NCBI GenBank assembly: GCA_021307315.1
Contig: JAJSPD010000018.1
Coordinates: 558,001-622,000 of the forward strand
Direction: 5' to 3'
Source: Bisporella sp. PMI_857
Lineage: Eukaryota > Ascomycota > Leotiomycetes > Helotiales > Helotiaceae
DNA length: 64,000 nucleotides
Positions 35,502 to 49,128 of the stretch are shown piece after piece. The notes under the pieces were generated by a model, which saw only the letters and a program-made list of their open reading frames with translations, was not told the origin of the DNA and ran no database searches. A program made the translations under genes and the position numbers. How positions within the stretch are numbered: the stretch's first letter is position 1; the number at the start of each line of letters is the position of its first letter.

Positions 35502-35969
35502 GTTGGAAGCAAGCAAAATTGTAATTGTGCTAGCAGTGCAACGTAGGATGGATTTACGTTCGCAGATGACGTGCCTTACCGAGTTCTAGGCGCTGACATC
35601 TAGTTGTATGCGATATTATGAATTATAATAAAATTTGTTTGGCGTGAAAGTTACCTGAACGTTTCTCCTGAAAGTCGCGTAAAGACGCGCCAAGGCTGCA
35701 GGGGAAGCTGCTTGAGATGTTCAGGATCAATTAGTGAGTATATGTAGCAAGACTTCCTGGGCGGGTTCAGCTTGCTTTCTAAAATTTATAAAGTCCTGAG
35801 TATTTGAAACACTAAATTCTAGCTTGATCAAAGGCTGAGCTAGAGTAAGGAGGCAAACGGTCATCAATCAACCAAATCGAGCCATTTGGAAAACCCTTGT
35901 TCATGGACAGTCTCACTTACTGCATGATCTGATCAGTGTATCTTGTCAATTGTGTTCCTATTTTGCTTT
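35502..35969. other. Intergenic: ARP1 promoter and SHMT 3' flank
   Basis: 468 bp between two leftward genes. No coding signal. A pyrimidine/purine-mixed stretch at 35570-35720 may hold the ARP1 transcription start. Confidence 0.5.
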
Positions 35970-37740
35970 TTATGAAGTCGAGTCCCATGGTAACGCGAAA
36001 GTGCCAACCCATTCCTCAACCTCTGACCTCAATTGTACGATTTCTGTTTCGTTCTCGCCCTCTCCCAAGTACTCAAGAAATGCCTTCAGGCTTCCAGGAT
36101 TCTTCCTGCCTTTAGCCTCCGCCGCCTCCTTCGCAGTCTTGTCTAGTCTTTGAGTGATTGTTACTGCCCTGTTCACGACATCCGCAACCCTTACGAAATC
36201 CTCCTCCTGGAAACCTCTGGTTGTCATTGCAGGTGTACCCATTCTGAGTCCACCAGGCTTGAGAGCGGACTTATCCCCAGGCACGGTATTTTTGTTACTT
36301 GCAACACCGACCAACTCCAAAACGCGTTCAACTCTGGCACCATCCACACCTTGGGGCTTTAGATCAACAAGTACCAAATGGTTGTCTGTACCACCTGATA
36401 CGATGTTATATCCTAGACCTCCCTTACCCTTCTCGCCACCAAGACGATTTGCAAATGCCTGGGCATTTCGTAATACTTGCTCCTGATATTGCTTGAAAGC
36501 AGGGCTTTGCGCTTGCTTTAGTGCGACTGCCAATGCTGTGATTGTGTGATTATGTGGTCCGCCTTGATGACCTGGGAATACAGAAGAGTTTATAGGCTCT
36601 TCAAGATTCCATAACTCTGGTTCTTTGGTTTTTGAATTCACCTTTCTCACACCTTTTCTAAAGAAGATCATAGCTCCTCTGGGACCTCGAAGGGACTTGT
36701 GAGTTGTAGTAGTAACGACATCGGCAAACTCGAAGGGTGATGGAACAACACCGGCGGCAACAAGGCCGGAAATATGTGCCATATCGGCCAAAAGGTAAGC
36801 CCCAACCTTATCAGCCGTGTCTCTCATCTTCGCGTAGTCAATCAATCGACTGTATGCAGAAGTTCCGGCAATAATAAGTTTTGGACGATATAGTAAAGCT
36901 GTTTCCTCCAATTTGGCATAATCTATAAGTCCTGTAGATTCATCTAGACGGTATGGGAGAGTCTCGAAATATTTTGATATGGCGGAGATTTTCTTTGTTG
37001 GTGTTTGATATCCATGAGACAGATGTCCTCCGTGAGGCAGATCAAGGCCCATTATTCGATCATGTACATTCAAGAGGGCGGAGTACGCCATGAGGTTGGC
37101 AGGGGATCCGGACAGAGCTATGCTTTACTTAGTATTCCAGAACTGCAGCGAAGTGCTGGAAACGAACGTTGCACATTGACACCCCATTCTGTGTTCTTCA
37201 GTCCAAATGTCTCTAAAGCACGCGCTCGACATAAGTTTTCAGACTCGTCTATGAACTCGTTTCCACCATAGTATCTTGCACCAGGGTATCCCTCCGAATA
37301 CTTGTCTGACTATAGTTAGTCGTTGCTCAGAACTGTACTATTTTCCTGACCTACTTTGCATAACACTTCCGAGCGCATCTAGCACAGCTTGCGAAGTGAA
37401 GTTCTCGGAGGGAATCAAGTTGATGAAGTGTTTCTGCCTCTTTTTCTCCTAGAGTCCGATTGTGAATATTCCAGCCATAGCTTTAAACTTAAGCAGCGGA
37501 GACGTACATTTTGAAGGATTTGATATATGGCCGGATCTCCTTGTTCTAAGCTCGCGGATAGCAGCTGCAATTGATTGTAGTTAGTGTTCGGAACGGCTTT
37601 GCTAGAAGCGTAAGACTCACTTTCCGTTGTGAATCTGCGTTAAGGGAAGACGCAGCTCGTCTCGCCCCATATATCACTGTTGCTCTGAATGAGGTAGCTC
37701 CAGTCGCAGCCCTCGAAGCACCTCTGAAGAGAGACATCAT
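35970..37740 (-). CDS. SHM1: Serine hydroxymethyltransferase, mitochondrial
   Basis: Exons 37740-37621, 37564-37508, 37448-37355, 37305-37168 and 37117-35970 give 518 residues. Exon 1 encodes a basic, acid-poor leader ([18 protein letters not shown]) typical of a mitochondrial presequence, and the mature enzyme begins in exon 2. Key motifs: [74 protein letters not shown] and [15 protein letters not shown] with the PLP-binding Lys at about residue 277. Later come [16 protein letters not shown] and [13 protein letters not shown]. The enzyme interconverts serine and glycine while charging tetrahydrofolate with a one-carbon unit. The intron-4 donor is a less common GTTCGT. A doubled ATG starts the frame; either could be used. 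Confidence 0.95.
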
Positions 37741-38968
37741 GGACTACTTGAATTGAAATATAAATGTCACTCAATTCTGCAGCAGTGTCTCAACTGGAGC
37801 GGGTATAACTGCAAGTCCGAATACTGATGACTGGTGAAGCTACGGTTAAGACAACAAGGTCCGTTCACGCTGATCAAAAATGATTCGCTACCCCGCCACT
37901 TTCTGCCAAGATACCAAGACAACGTTTACAAGGGGTGCATGAAGGAAATATTCTGGTCGACTTCTACAATCTTTTACTTCTACTTCCATTTGCGGTTTTC
38001 AAAGAGATCAGAACTTCTCCTCTAGACAGCCTTATTCTTCCTCTATATGAGCACAATGATTTAGCATCAGACATAAAAAAATGTCCGTCTTCCCTATGCT
38101 TGGTACCTGCTTCTGCTTTTTCACTTCGGACATGCGACACCTTAATAGAACTACTCTAGATTCAGTTCCACAATATATGTAGCATACAAGCCAGCGGAGC
38201 TATCCTTAAGAGATCCAGCTCCCCATTTCCCCCAACTTGCTTCTGGACTTGTCTCGATACGCTGTTTCGAGCTTTGCGAACTTACTAGGAAGCTGAGAAT
38301 ATGCTATCGCAGGAATTGTATAAGGGTTGGGTTAAAGGAGTCACACAAGCTTCAAATTCACTGGGTTTTTAAATACTCCGGTCTGATCTGCTTGGTGTAA
38401 GTTCAGAAGGTTTGCAGACTAACTACTGTAAGGGAGTATAATACTGGTAGGGGAGGAGTTGGAAATGTATACCATTGGGAGCCCCCGACATGTGTTCTCA
38501 CATAAGCAAGCGGAGGTTGAACAATAACGCCTTTGTAGCGTTCTATAATCTTGGGACTGCTTTGACGAGGGAGAAGCAGAAGTACGCAGGAATACGGCGC
38601 TCAATCCTTCACTTGAAGAAGTCTGGAATGGAATAGCGTTCCATCAAGTAATAGAATGGAAATGTAGGCTACGGTACTGGAACCCCTGAAACAAAATGGG
38701 AGTTATCATAACGGCTTAAAATCAGTGGTTAGAAGATGGGAAGACTGTACTTATTTGATTGTTCGTGATTGCTCCTTTGGACCACACTTAACCTTATAAA
38801 CGCCATAAGATCACCAAATGGCAGTAAAACGAAGAAAGATCATGATACCATTTGCCCGCGCGGGTAATGCAAAGCCCAATAATAACAAAGCCGGCCTTCC
38901 TTTATTGAAGTCTTTATCTTGGACTCCCGGCCTAATGCACTCCGTATGCTAACACAAATCCTCAAAAT
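37741..38968. other. 1.2-kb intergenic: SHM1 promoter and RPL19 3' flank
   Basis: Both neighbours are read leftward. No frame longer than about 75 codons and none recognisable. A short tract at 38525-38551 (AATAACGCCTTTGTAGCGTTCTATAAT) loosely resembles the repeat near 11.45 kb. Confidence 0.45.
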
Positions 38969-39714
38969 CTACTTCGCCTCAGTCTCCTCTTCTTCACCGA
39001 ACTGAGCGGCCTTCTTCGCAGCACCTCTCTCCAACTTTCTCTCACGGGCAGCCTTTGTCTTCGCACGCTTGGCATCCATCTGCTCTTGGAGGTGCTTCTC
39101 ACGGGCCTTCTCAGCCTTCGCCTTGTGAATCTATCGCAATAATCAGTTCATTGAATCTGAATGCGCTAATTGGGAATAACGTACGTGCTCAACCAATGCT
39201 CTCTTGTGCTTGAATGTGTTACCCTTGCTCAAGTGATAAAGCTCGTGGTAAAGGTGCTTGTCGATCTTGCCGCTGGCACGGTACTTGACAAGGAGACGAC
39301 GGAGGACTCTGAGACGGCGCATCCAGACAACTTGACTACAAAAAATCATCAAAATGTGGCCATATAAGTCCAGTCTCGATATAGCATACCTGGGCATACG
39401 AGCATCTGCCGTACCCTTTCGCTTACCGAAACCACGGTGTCTACCAATTCTTCGTGCAGCAGTGAGATCCCGGGCACGAGAGCGAGAGTGCATGGTGACA
39501 GGTTTGCGGATAATGAGGCCATCAGCAACGAGCTTACGGATGGATTGACGGGAGCTGGCGGTAGAGATTTCGCTGGTCTCATTGGGATCGAGCCAGATCT
39601 TGCGCTTTCCGCATCCAACAACGGATGCCGCCAGGCGCTTTGCCGTGGTAAGGTTGTGGCCGGCCCTGGGAGGATATTATCAGTTCATGGTAACAGAACA
39701 AGGAGATACATCAT
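38969..39714 (-). CDS. RPL19: 60S ribosomal protein L19 (eL19)
   Basis: Exons 39714-39710, 39665-39390, 39335-39185 and 39130-38969 give 197 residues. The first exon is only five bases (ATGAT) and is completed by the G of exon 2, giving Met-Met-Ala-Gly-His-Asn-Leu. The body is unmistakable: [59 protein letters not shown], then [40 protein letters not shown] and a Lys/Ala-rich C-terminal helix ending EEEETEAK. It is a structural protein of the large cytosolic subunit. All three introns are 44-54 nt. Tiny first exons at the ATG are common in ribosomal protein genes, so this start is preferred, but it is the least certain splice here. Confidence 0.95.
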
Positions 39715-40294
39715 CGTAGGGTTGAAAGCCCGTAAAGCATCCATTCGAAATCAAAATATTGCGGGGATTCTCTTAGAGTTTATGGCTTACATCTTAACTT
39801 ATTTCGTTATGATGGTTGTCGATATTGTCGTTGTTGATTCGAGAGGGGAAGATGAGGTCGTTGATTCAAATTTCTTGTGTGGGAAACCCAAATGCTCTAG
39901 CGACACCGCTTTTGCAGGGGCCCCACTAGGCAAAAGCCATTATCACGTGATCAGCCTCATCACGCATATCATGTTTCGTTCACCTTGATATATTGCCTGA
40001 TGGCGGATCAATATACTCCGATGGTCATTGGAATGGCTAGAAATCGGTCCTCATATGATGTGAGTGTATGAAATGCAAGTTTTCTATTTGATTTTCCAGA
40101 AAACTTTAAGCCTGACAGATTACCAAGCATTATTAGCATTCCGCTCACAAGAAAAGGTTGCGCAAAGCCCATATACCATGGTGGTCATGTATGTCATTCT
40201 TTCACGCTAGTTTTCGATGTCCAGAATGCCTTTATTGGATGCAAGTATGTCACTAACCTGCCATAAAATCGATACCTCCCATTTTATGCTCCAT
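39715..40294. other. Intergenic: RPL19 promoter and GCN1 3' flank
   Basis: 580 bp. Contains the palindromic ATCACGTGAT at 39942-39951. No coding frame beyond an overlap with RPL19. Confidence 0.6.
39942..39951. promoter_or_regulatory. ATCACGTGAT palindrome upstream of RPL19
   Basis: Perfect 10-bp palindrome with a CACGTG core, about 230 bp before the RPL19 start. Suits a bHLH dimer such as Cbf1. Known for ribosomal protein promoters in several fungi in general terms; its use here is inferred. Confidence 0.4.
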
Positions 40295-43200
40295 TTATTC
40301 ACCATCAAATATGGTTTCTCCAAGATCGACTTTGCCAACAGACCAAATCTCACGTTCATCATCAACTTCATCCATTGATAAACCCAAGCCTCCCTGCCCA
40401 CCTTCAGCTTCTTTCCTCTCCCTAGCAGTGCTGGCTAATCTGAGCGCAACCCTCTTGAAGTAATCCTGCATACTTCTCTTTTGGTTCGGGGGTAGCTCAT
40501 GGTTTGCGATATACTTGTCGAATATCTTACTCTCGTCGTCCACAACATTAAACAGTGCCATGAAGGCAGCTTCAGCAGCCAATTTGACAGGAATTACAGG
40601 ATCTCGAACGCTTGCGAAGACTGGTGCAGCCAACAAGGGTAGATGAGGACGAACGATATCCATATGATGGCGACAAATAGTTCGTATAACAACTAGTGCA
40701 AGACGCCTAGTATCTACAGAGTTACCAGGTGCAATAAGCGTAGCCAAAGTTTCGAATAATGGCTTGATTTGTTCAAAATCACTGCTGCGAGTTTCTGTGA
40801 GTAAATACTTGCCTGCCGCCAAGACGCAGTTATCTGAAACAAAGTTCTGTACAGTGATTAGTCCCTAATAAATAAAAAACAAGTGATTAACTTACGTTTT
40901 TGCTTGACATGCCTTGACAAATCACTCCTGGCAAGTCATCAGCAAAGCCACTTTCGGTCAACGATGATGGTGATTCTAGAAGCACGGCGTTCAGCGCTAA
41001 CACAGAGGACTGGCTAAAATGTGTGGTCATGACGCGATTCTTGATTAGGCCGTTAGCGCTCTCTAATGGAACGTTTTTGATCAGTGCGCCGAGTAACTTT
41101 GCGTTCGTAATTGCCATTGAGACATCGTTGTCCTCAGGGTCAGCATCAATTAGGCTGAGTACAGCAGCACGGGAAGCTTCACTCATGTTCGCGCCTGCTT
41201 TGCTAATCACCTCAAACAGCGCTTTCAACATGGCATTCCTGACACCAGAATCCGAAGTTCTCGAACCGGTTACAAGCTCCGCGATTAACGGATCGATGCG
41301 AGGCGTAAGAGTAATGAGGGTGCCTAGAGCTTTTGCGGCTCGTGTCCTCAAAACTTCGCTAGAAGGATCCGCCAAGGACTTCGCAAAGGTGCGCTGTAAT
41401 TGCGGCAGAAACGGTTTGAGGAATGTTGGAATCTTCTCAAGAATATTGTTCAGTGTCAGAAGGATGGCAGCCTTGACATCAACTGACCGCTCAGAGACAG
41501 CTCTGATAAGAGGGCCTGTAATCTGGGTAACGAATGGTTTTAGAGAGTCTGCACTTGTACGATCAACAATGTCTGATATCGCCAATGCAGACTGTATTCT
41601 TTGCTCCGATGTACCATTCATGAGGCCTTGCAAGAAAATCGGCAGAATTGCATTGATACCCTTTGGTAAAATGAACCCAGGGAGATTGGAGCCTGCAACA
41701 CCTACATGTTGCAAAACTTGTCTTGTAGAGTGCACCAGTGCCTCCATCTCTTCCTTCTTGAGCCGCTTTGTGAATTCACTTAACGCCGTCCAAGCAGCTT
41801 TAACAACTTCTACGTCCCTATCATCGAAGGAGATGAGTAGAGCTCGAATTATGTCTTGGTTGTAGCGGGAATAGTCCACTGTGCTATCAGCAAAAAAGTT
41901 TGCTAAATGGTGACTGGTTGCAGCTCTCCTTCGATGATCATCATGTTTCACAAGTGCCAGGAGAACACTCATAGCTGTATTGAGACCGTCAAATTCATCA
42001 ATGGACAAAATTACGGTATCGAATGACGTGTTGAGGTCGGCTCGAAGATCATCATCCTTGCAAGCGATGATTTCGTCCATTAGAGAATTCAAAATATTTG
42101 GTAAACGTCGCGTCATAGCGGGACCTGCAACGGTCGATAGAGATGCTAGCGCCTTGGCATTGAATGAAGATATGGGAGACTTCGTAAGAGTGGGTATCAA
42201 GTTGGGAAGGATAATATTTGAACGAGTGGATTCCGTGAGTAATGTCAGAAGGGCAGATAGAGCATTGTCTGCTTCGCTCTCAATACGAAGCAGGCTCAGA
42301 AGATGGGGCAGAACTTGATCGACAGCTTTCTTGCCAAGGACCTGTTGTAATGAATCGAATGCCTCAGCTGCAGCTTCTCGAACATCTTCATCCTGATCAA
42401 TAAGTGCAATCCGTACAACAGATATTAATGTCTTTTCGTGATCTTCTAGAGCATCCGGTGATGCGGAAGAAATCAGCTCCTTGAGTGCAATACATATACC
42501 TTGCCTGGCATCTGTATCAGTTGATGTTTGCAAGCCCTCTTCGAGAGTTGGCAACAGAGTTGAAAGGACACCATCGCCAGCTTTACGGATTAGTTCTCCC
42601 AGAGAGTTTCCGGCAATGATCTTTTGCTCCATGTTAGAGCTACCAAGGCGTCGAATAATGAGTTGTGTCAATGTTGGGATCAACTCTTTCAGAGTTCTTG
42701 GGCTAGCCACCAGCGCTTTCCAAACATTAACAGCTGCAGTACGTACCAAGCCAGAGGTATCGCAACGGCAGATGTATAGCGATGACAGCACTTTGTTACG
42801 CTTCTCTTCTCCCAATACCTCAAGCAAAGACGCGCCTGCTTCTTGGGCACCTTCCTCAACCTCATCTTCAGCATTTGCACTAATTCCGGTGAGGTTGAAT
42901 AGAAGATCTCCGACTAGTTCCACAGAGCTGAGACGAATTCTGTAGCTATCGTCTGCCAATCCACGTTCAAGCTCGGGAAGCAACAAGTCAATAGATTTGG
43001 TGGCAAAGTTTTTCACAAGAAGCCGCCCAGCCCGGAGAGAAGTGTCCCGTATAGATTCCACTTCGTCAGCAAGTCCAGACAGAATCGGTGGAATAATTTT
43101 GCTGAGATAGTTAGCAAAGCTATTACCAAAGCAGACTGGTAAAAATATGAAAAGTGACATGAATCCCTCGCGGACAGACGATTTTGAGGATGCAACATTT

Positions 43201-46200
43201 TGAAGAATAGTTGGCAGTGTCTCCTCAAGACGACCAGTACCAAGACCTGCAAGGACTTCACTGAGCGCTTGAGCAGATCCAAGACGGTCTCCAGCTCCAG
43301 TATCAGACTTCAAAGTCTGCATTAATCCTGGAATGAGATCCGGGAGTGCATCCTCGCCAAGCTTTTCGATCAGTGACCCAAGCGCTTTTGATGCGGTAGC
43401 ACGAGTCGTTGGAACAGGGTCTACAATAGCCACTTTGAGACCAGCAACCAGTATTGGGAGGTGTGCAACAAGGTCTTTCCTCTCGGCTAAGTGCGCAAGA
43501 CTGCCGATTACTTGAGCAGATTTCCTCTTCGTCGCTGAACGATCTCCTAACCCCCGCTCAAGAATTCTTGCTACAAGTGCCAAAGATGGAGCGTCTAGAT
43601 AGTGTACAAACGATACTTTGATAAGAGAATCTAGAGCATTATCAGTATACTTGGTAGGATCACTCAGAGCCTTCAATAGGACGTCAACGAGACTCTTGAT
43701 CTCGGGGTTGCTGATGACTTCACCGAAACGCTTCAAACTTCGGTTGGCAGCGAGACGAACTTCTTTGTGACTATCATTGAGGACACCAGTCAAAGGCGGA
43801 ATGATTTCAGGCAAGCTTTGTGCAAGCTGTTGCGGATCAAGGTAAGCCATCGCACCAAGCAAGTCGCAAGCGCCTTTCTTACTTCGCCACTGCTGATCTT
43901 CTAGACCCTCTAACAGAGTGGGCAATATGCGTTTAACACCGTATGAGCTTAGACTTGCAAAGCATGCCTTTGCAGCCGCAAGGCATGCTTCTCGAACATC
44001 CGCGCTAGAATCTCCGAAGCTAGACAACAACTGAGGAACAATCTGTATCACATAAGGTTCAAAAACCCGTCCGAGGATCGTAGATAAAAGTTCATAGGCG
44101 AGTAAAGCGCCCTCTCGATTGTTAACATCCTTTTTGTTTTCAGCGGCGCCCTGTAGGGTCGCCAGGATCCTATACTCTCTTAGTGCCAGAATTCCCTTGC
44201 CATGCACAATTCCAGCTAGTCCATAGGCTGCTCCACGTCGACCAGCATACTTCTTCGAGCCTAGTAATTTCTTCAGGACGTGGTCTATATAGTCTGGTGT
44301 CTTTCCTGAAGATGCACGAACGAGAGGCGGCAAGCATTCTGCAACAGCGTATTGCACAGTCTCTGAAGGCGTACTCAGAGTCTCTAGCAATCGATCGACT
44401 ACCAGAGGCAAACGTGAATCTCCCGGCCTTAAATGGCGAGCTAGAGCGCCATACAGGATGATTACTGCTTCATTGACACGATCTGCAAAATCCGAGGCCT
44501 TATCCGGCGTCTCTAGCGTACGCTCGAATGTCTTCATTAAATCTTCGACCTTGTTCTTGCCATGGAGAGCGATAATAGCACTTCCGGCCTCCACCATTTC
44601 TTCTCGAACACTAGGGTCGCGATCGCCCAAAGGGCCATTCTCGATGAGAAATCGCAGGAAGCTATCTAGCAGATCTTCCTTGAAACTAGGCGCCAACTCT
44701 TTAAAGGAAAGGGCGATACCATTTCTGGCCTCCCATGGGTCTGACAGATCTATCTTTTTCGGCATGCCATATTCATCAAGTTGCGGAACACGTGGTTTGG
44801 CCAGTTCTTCATACGATGATTGTAATTGTTGCAAAATACCAGTAAAGGTCGATGGCTGAATGCTGACAGATTCCGCGAGCGACCTAGCAGCTGCTCTTCG
44901 GAGCTGCTTATCTGGGCTCTCCAGGTACTTTAATATTTTTGAAGGAGATGTGGTTGATATTTCGAAGCCACTCTCTTCCCATATCTCACGGCCCAGGCCA
45001 ACATTCTCGTCTAGGTCATCATGACAGGCGAGCCAGATTTCATCCGAAAATTCGAGGTCGCTCATATCTATCTCAGTGCTGATTGATTGCAACACAGAAG
45101 TCCGGACAGAGACCTGTGGAACGATAGCTCCCTGAACAAGGATTGAAATTTCTTCGTTCGTGATATTAGGGGCAATGCATCGACAAAGATCTGCTAGGCA
45201 GTCTTTAATAAGTTTGTAGTGCTGGTTGTACTGCTGCATGGACGATATTAGGACCGCTAGAACTTCTTGACGTGGAACTAAAACATCTGAGCATGCATCT
45301 GTGTGAACGGTCAAGAATTCTAAAGCAAGAACAACTTGTGTTTCAGCATCATCATTTTCGCCAAAGCCACCCTGTCGAAGGACTAAGAAAACAAGGGGCA
45401 GAATGTAAGTTAGAGTTACTGTGTCGAATGGCCTTTGCTCTCCGGAAAACCGCAGGCGATATAATACCCTTGTGACGAGCGTGCCTAGCGGCTCCTGTAT
45501 TAAAACGTCCGGAAGATTGGGAACCTTTAATGCTCTGAGTGTCGCAACACCTATGAAACGACGTAGAGTGCCAATTCGTGTAGCCAGTCTTTCCGCGCAC
45601 AAGATGTATGCATTAGGGGCTGCATTTCCAGTCAAGAGCCCGGCTCCAGCAGCAATTATGTCCACCAATGCCTTCACTGCAGGACTCATCCAAAGGCTTG
45701 CCTCAGTTGGAGGTCCTGTCGCAAGACTCTCTATTATGCCAATACCTCGCATAAGTCTTGCAACAACATTTCGAAGTTTGAGACGAATTCCAGATTCCTT
45801 CCTCAGCTGTGCATTTACTTTGGCTGATTCTTCGGTAGTAAGTTTCTTTTGCTGTCCTTTCTTCTGCGCTAGTTGAGCTCTCAAATCTTCTTCCCATTTC
45901 AAGGTATCATAATCTTTAACATTTTTATTGGGAACATAACTTTGAGATTTGGATGCTAATATGTCGACAAACGCCGTACCTTCTGGTGTCCGGTATATTG
46001 CAGCTTCCGTCGGGCCTACAGCAGCGAGAAGTACAGGACTAAGATCTTGTTGTATGAGGTCTACTATCCTAGGTGTCATGGCATCAGGAGCGACGAAAGC
46101 AAGATCTGCAGCAGCGTTGAATGCAGCTTTCTTTACTAGATCGGATTGGGGAAGGATAGCCTGTAGAGTTGTTAGGTGCTGGTTTCCAGTTGTTAAGTTA

Positions 46201-48490
46201 TGTATATGTACCTCTTCTTGAAAATCGGTTATTTCTAAAATTTGCCGAAGCAAAGCTTCCCCGTGGCTTCTAGCGAGCTCGCCAGGATCAATTCCAACCT
46301 TTAAGCTGAGATCTATCCAGCTTACTCGGGGTAGAAGCTCTGGCCGAGCAAGTACTAGCATCGAAATCATCTGTTGTTTGCGGACAGTCTCGGCCACAAC
46401 ACCACCTAGTCTTGAAAGTTCTGCGGATGAAAGGCAAATGGATCGTACAACGAGGTGGAGGTTGTCATTGTTCGTCTTTGCTGCTGTGGTAGGTCCATCC
46501 TTCTCTAATAACTCCACCGATTGTCGCCATCGCCACAAACCTGAAATGATTATTTTTGATATTTCGTCCGGATTCTGAAGGTATAGCCGGGACAGCGTGC
46601 GACAAGTTTCTTTGCGCAACGACGGTGAGATTGAGGATGAGCAGATGCAATATATAAAGGCTTGAGACCATGCGCTGGCCGTAGCTTCGTCCTGCTTATT
46701 GACAATATCTCGTGAGAGAGCGGACAGAGCCCGAACAAACCATTGAAATTCATCCTCCGTAGAAAGCTTCCCATAGATGCGGTGGTTGAGTAGGAAAGAT
46801 GGCTTTGGTTCCGATACTAACGCTTGGTCTGACACCTGAGCCTTTTTAAGTTGGGTATCTATCTTCGAACTAGGTAAGACTGGAAGCTTTGATTGTGAGA
46901 TGACTGTGAATACATATGCAGCGGTAATAAGGCCTGATTGTGCTAAAGCCAGTGGATTTGCGATCGCTTCTTTCCACACCTCCATCAGAGGAGCAATTGT
47001 AGCTTCTCCCAAAGATAAGAACCTGGATTTCAAGATCTCTACATCTGAGCATGATGAGAGTAGCTCCCCAAGACGGACAATCCATATGCGCTTGATAGGG
47101 ATTTTCTTGTCAGAGGAGCCTTTGACAAATGCGTCGACTACCGATTTGTCGATAACCGGCTCATTTCGAACTACCCATGCCAAACAGTGAAGAAGGGCTG
47201 ATGTCTCAGCAATCAAAGCAACCTCGTTCGTCTCTTTGCCAGCAATAATACCCAGAGCACTGGCTAATGTTGCTGCATTAGCCCTAGACAAAGGGAGAAC
47301 GCTAAGCATCTCAGCATGCATTGCTCGCTGATCAGGTGAAGAGAGCTTTCCAGATTTCAGTGGTGTCAGAACTTCTTCAGTAATCTTTGAAACGACATCC
47401 ATATTGTGACACTTGAGCACAGCGGCTTTGAAAGCGGAAAGTGCGCCTAGGCGGATGGTTGCATTCGTGGACTTCATATTTGCTAAAAATGGCTTCAGAA
47501 GCTTCTCTTGCAAAGTGATAGAAAGATCAATAGGGTCGGGCAACGAGCGAAATAGTGGTGTAAGAAGGTCATCAAGTACTATCTCGGGAGATCTTAAAAG
47601 AGCTTTTTCCATTGAAGGAGTGATCTCCTTTTCCACGTCTTCCGTTGTCGCAAAGCTTCCAAAGAACTGCTCCAGTGCGTTAGCTATATGTGGAGCAACA
47701 CGAGATCTAGATCCAATGATTTCTCTATTGTAGAAAGCAAAAATCTCAGATTTCTTGTCAAAGAGAACTTTCTTTGGTTCTGCCTTGGAAGCACCAACAT
47801 CCGCAATAACACCAAGAATGACAGCATTCCTAGGAGATGACAGGCTCCCCTTGGCCGAAAAATTGTCTATAGCTTCTTTAATCAACCCGGGTCGAGCTTC
47901 AAATGCTTTGGCAAGTCCGGTTTTTGTGGAAACCAAAGCTGACCGCCGAATATTTGGATGTAAAGACATGCTAATACATAACTCCAGGGCCTGGGAGTTG
48001 CTGCTCAATATTTTGAGCGCCCAGCCCTGCCATTGAGGGTTTCGACATAGCTCAGGAAGCAAGAGGCTACACCATCTTACTAACACAAATGCATTGCTTG
48101 GGGCAAGGCCGGATTTCGACGCTTCAGCGGTGATGGAATTCAAGAAGTCTTCAAGTATCTCCAGGGGCGTTCCTAGCTTAAATATATTCTGCAAACAGCT
48201 CTCGACGGCTAATCGTGAATGTCGATCATAGTAGTAAGGGTATGTGTTAAAGAATATTCGTAGCAAGTATGGAAATAACTTTTTGGTGGTATCTGGAAAC
48301 ATATTATATTAGCATTCCAAGAATCTGCCAGCGTGTTAGGAATGCCATAATTACCATCATTTACAAGGCGTTCTTCTAGAAGTCGCAAGTGTCCAATGCG
48401 CCGCGACGTAGAGGAGGATGCCAAAGCTATCTTGGTCGATGCGAGGTCTACATCTCCTACACCTGAACCATTGACCTCCACCTCAGTCAT
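40295..48490 (-). CDS. GCN1: GCN1, translational activator of the eIF2-alpha kinase GCN2
   Basis: Exons 48490-48355, 48292-40896 and 40846-40295 give 2694 residues, the normal size for GCN1. The middle exon alone is 7.4 kb with no intron. The protein is built of HEAT repeats throughout. The central region (about residues 1250-1950) holds the conserved eEF3-like block: RRGAAYGLAGIVHGKGILAL, REGALLAYELLSTILGRVFE, then EACLAAAKACFASLSSYGVK, QWRSKKGACDLLGAMAYLDP, LPEIIPPLTGVLNDSHKEVR, GDRLGSAQALSEVLAGLGT and REGFMSLFIFLPVCFG. Downstream of it lies the Gcn2-binding segment. Gcn1 rides on ribosomes and passes the uncharged-tRNA signal to Gcn2, which phosphorylates eIF2-alpha under amino-acid starvation. 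The C-terminus is a charged tail. The intron-2 join SSKNNFVSDNC is well supported. Confidence 0.96.
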
Positions 48491-49128
48491 TTTGCAGGTT
48501 TAAGCTTTTGATCATGACCTAGAGTTGCACTGCCATCAAGCGCTGCTCTGCGTCTGTCGATACGAGGATTTATAGCGCTGCAAATGTGATTTTCGTTCAT
48601 GGGTTGCTTGAGGATTTTGGCGAAGTAAATATACTCTGACCGCCTAAGTAAATAAATACCGGCAGAATTTCTAGTAAGATGAGGTTCAAGCCTCTCAACT
48701 ATGTGCAGAAATTCAAAAATTCAAATCGTTTGAGAAGGTAGGTCTTTTTTGAGCACAGCCAGGCGATGTGTGACTTACGAGCGTTTGGTTAAATTTGGCA
48801 GAATGACTCTTCAGCGAGACTAAAGAATTGCAAAATTGATTCTCGATTTGGGTCGGCAAAAAGCTCCGACGTCTTGAATCGTCATTGCTTCCACCAGGTG
48901 AAATGCCATGACTGTGCAATGCTTATACCATTCGTACCAGGTCATCGCTTTCCAAATGATGCGTGGGAGATATTAAACTCTGTAGGGAACTCCAGCATAG
49001 ATCAAGATCTGACAAATATCTAGATATCGGTCTTCTTGGTCATAGCCTTGCAGAACCCCACCAACATTTATATTTCTCCCTGTGAATCGTGCTGAGAAAA
49101 ACTTCTCTCACTCCTCTATTGCCAGAAT
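48491..49128. other. Bidirectional promoter region between GCN1 and the DHX29-like gene
   Basis: 638 bp between two divergent genes both concerned with translation. No TATA box stands out. A 68-codon frame on the minus strand (48919-48713) has no recognisable product. Confidence 0.6.

Noticed and set aside
41023..41865. 280-codon plus-strand open frame opposite GCN1, with others like it along that gene
   Set aside because: Lies entirely antisense to a strongly supported coding exon; mirror frames of this kind arise from codon bias and no family is recognisable.
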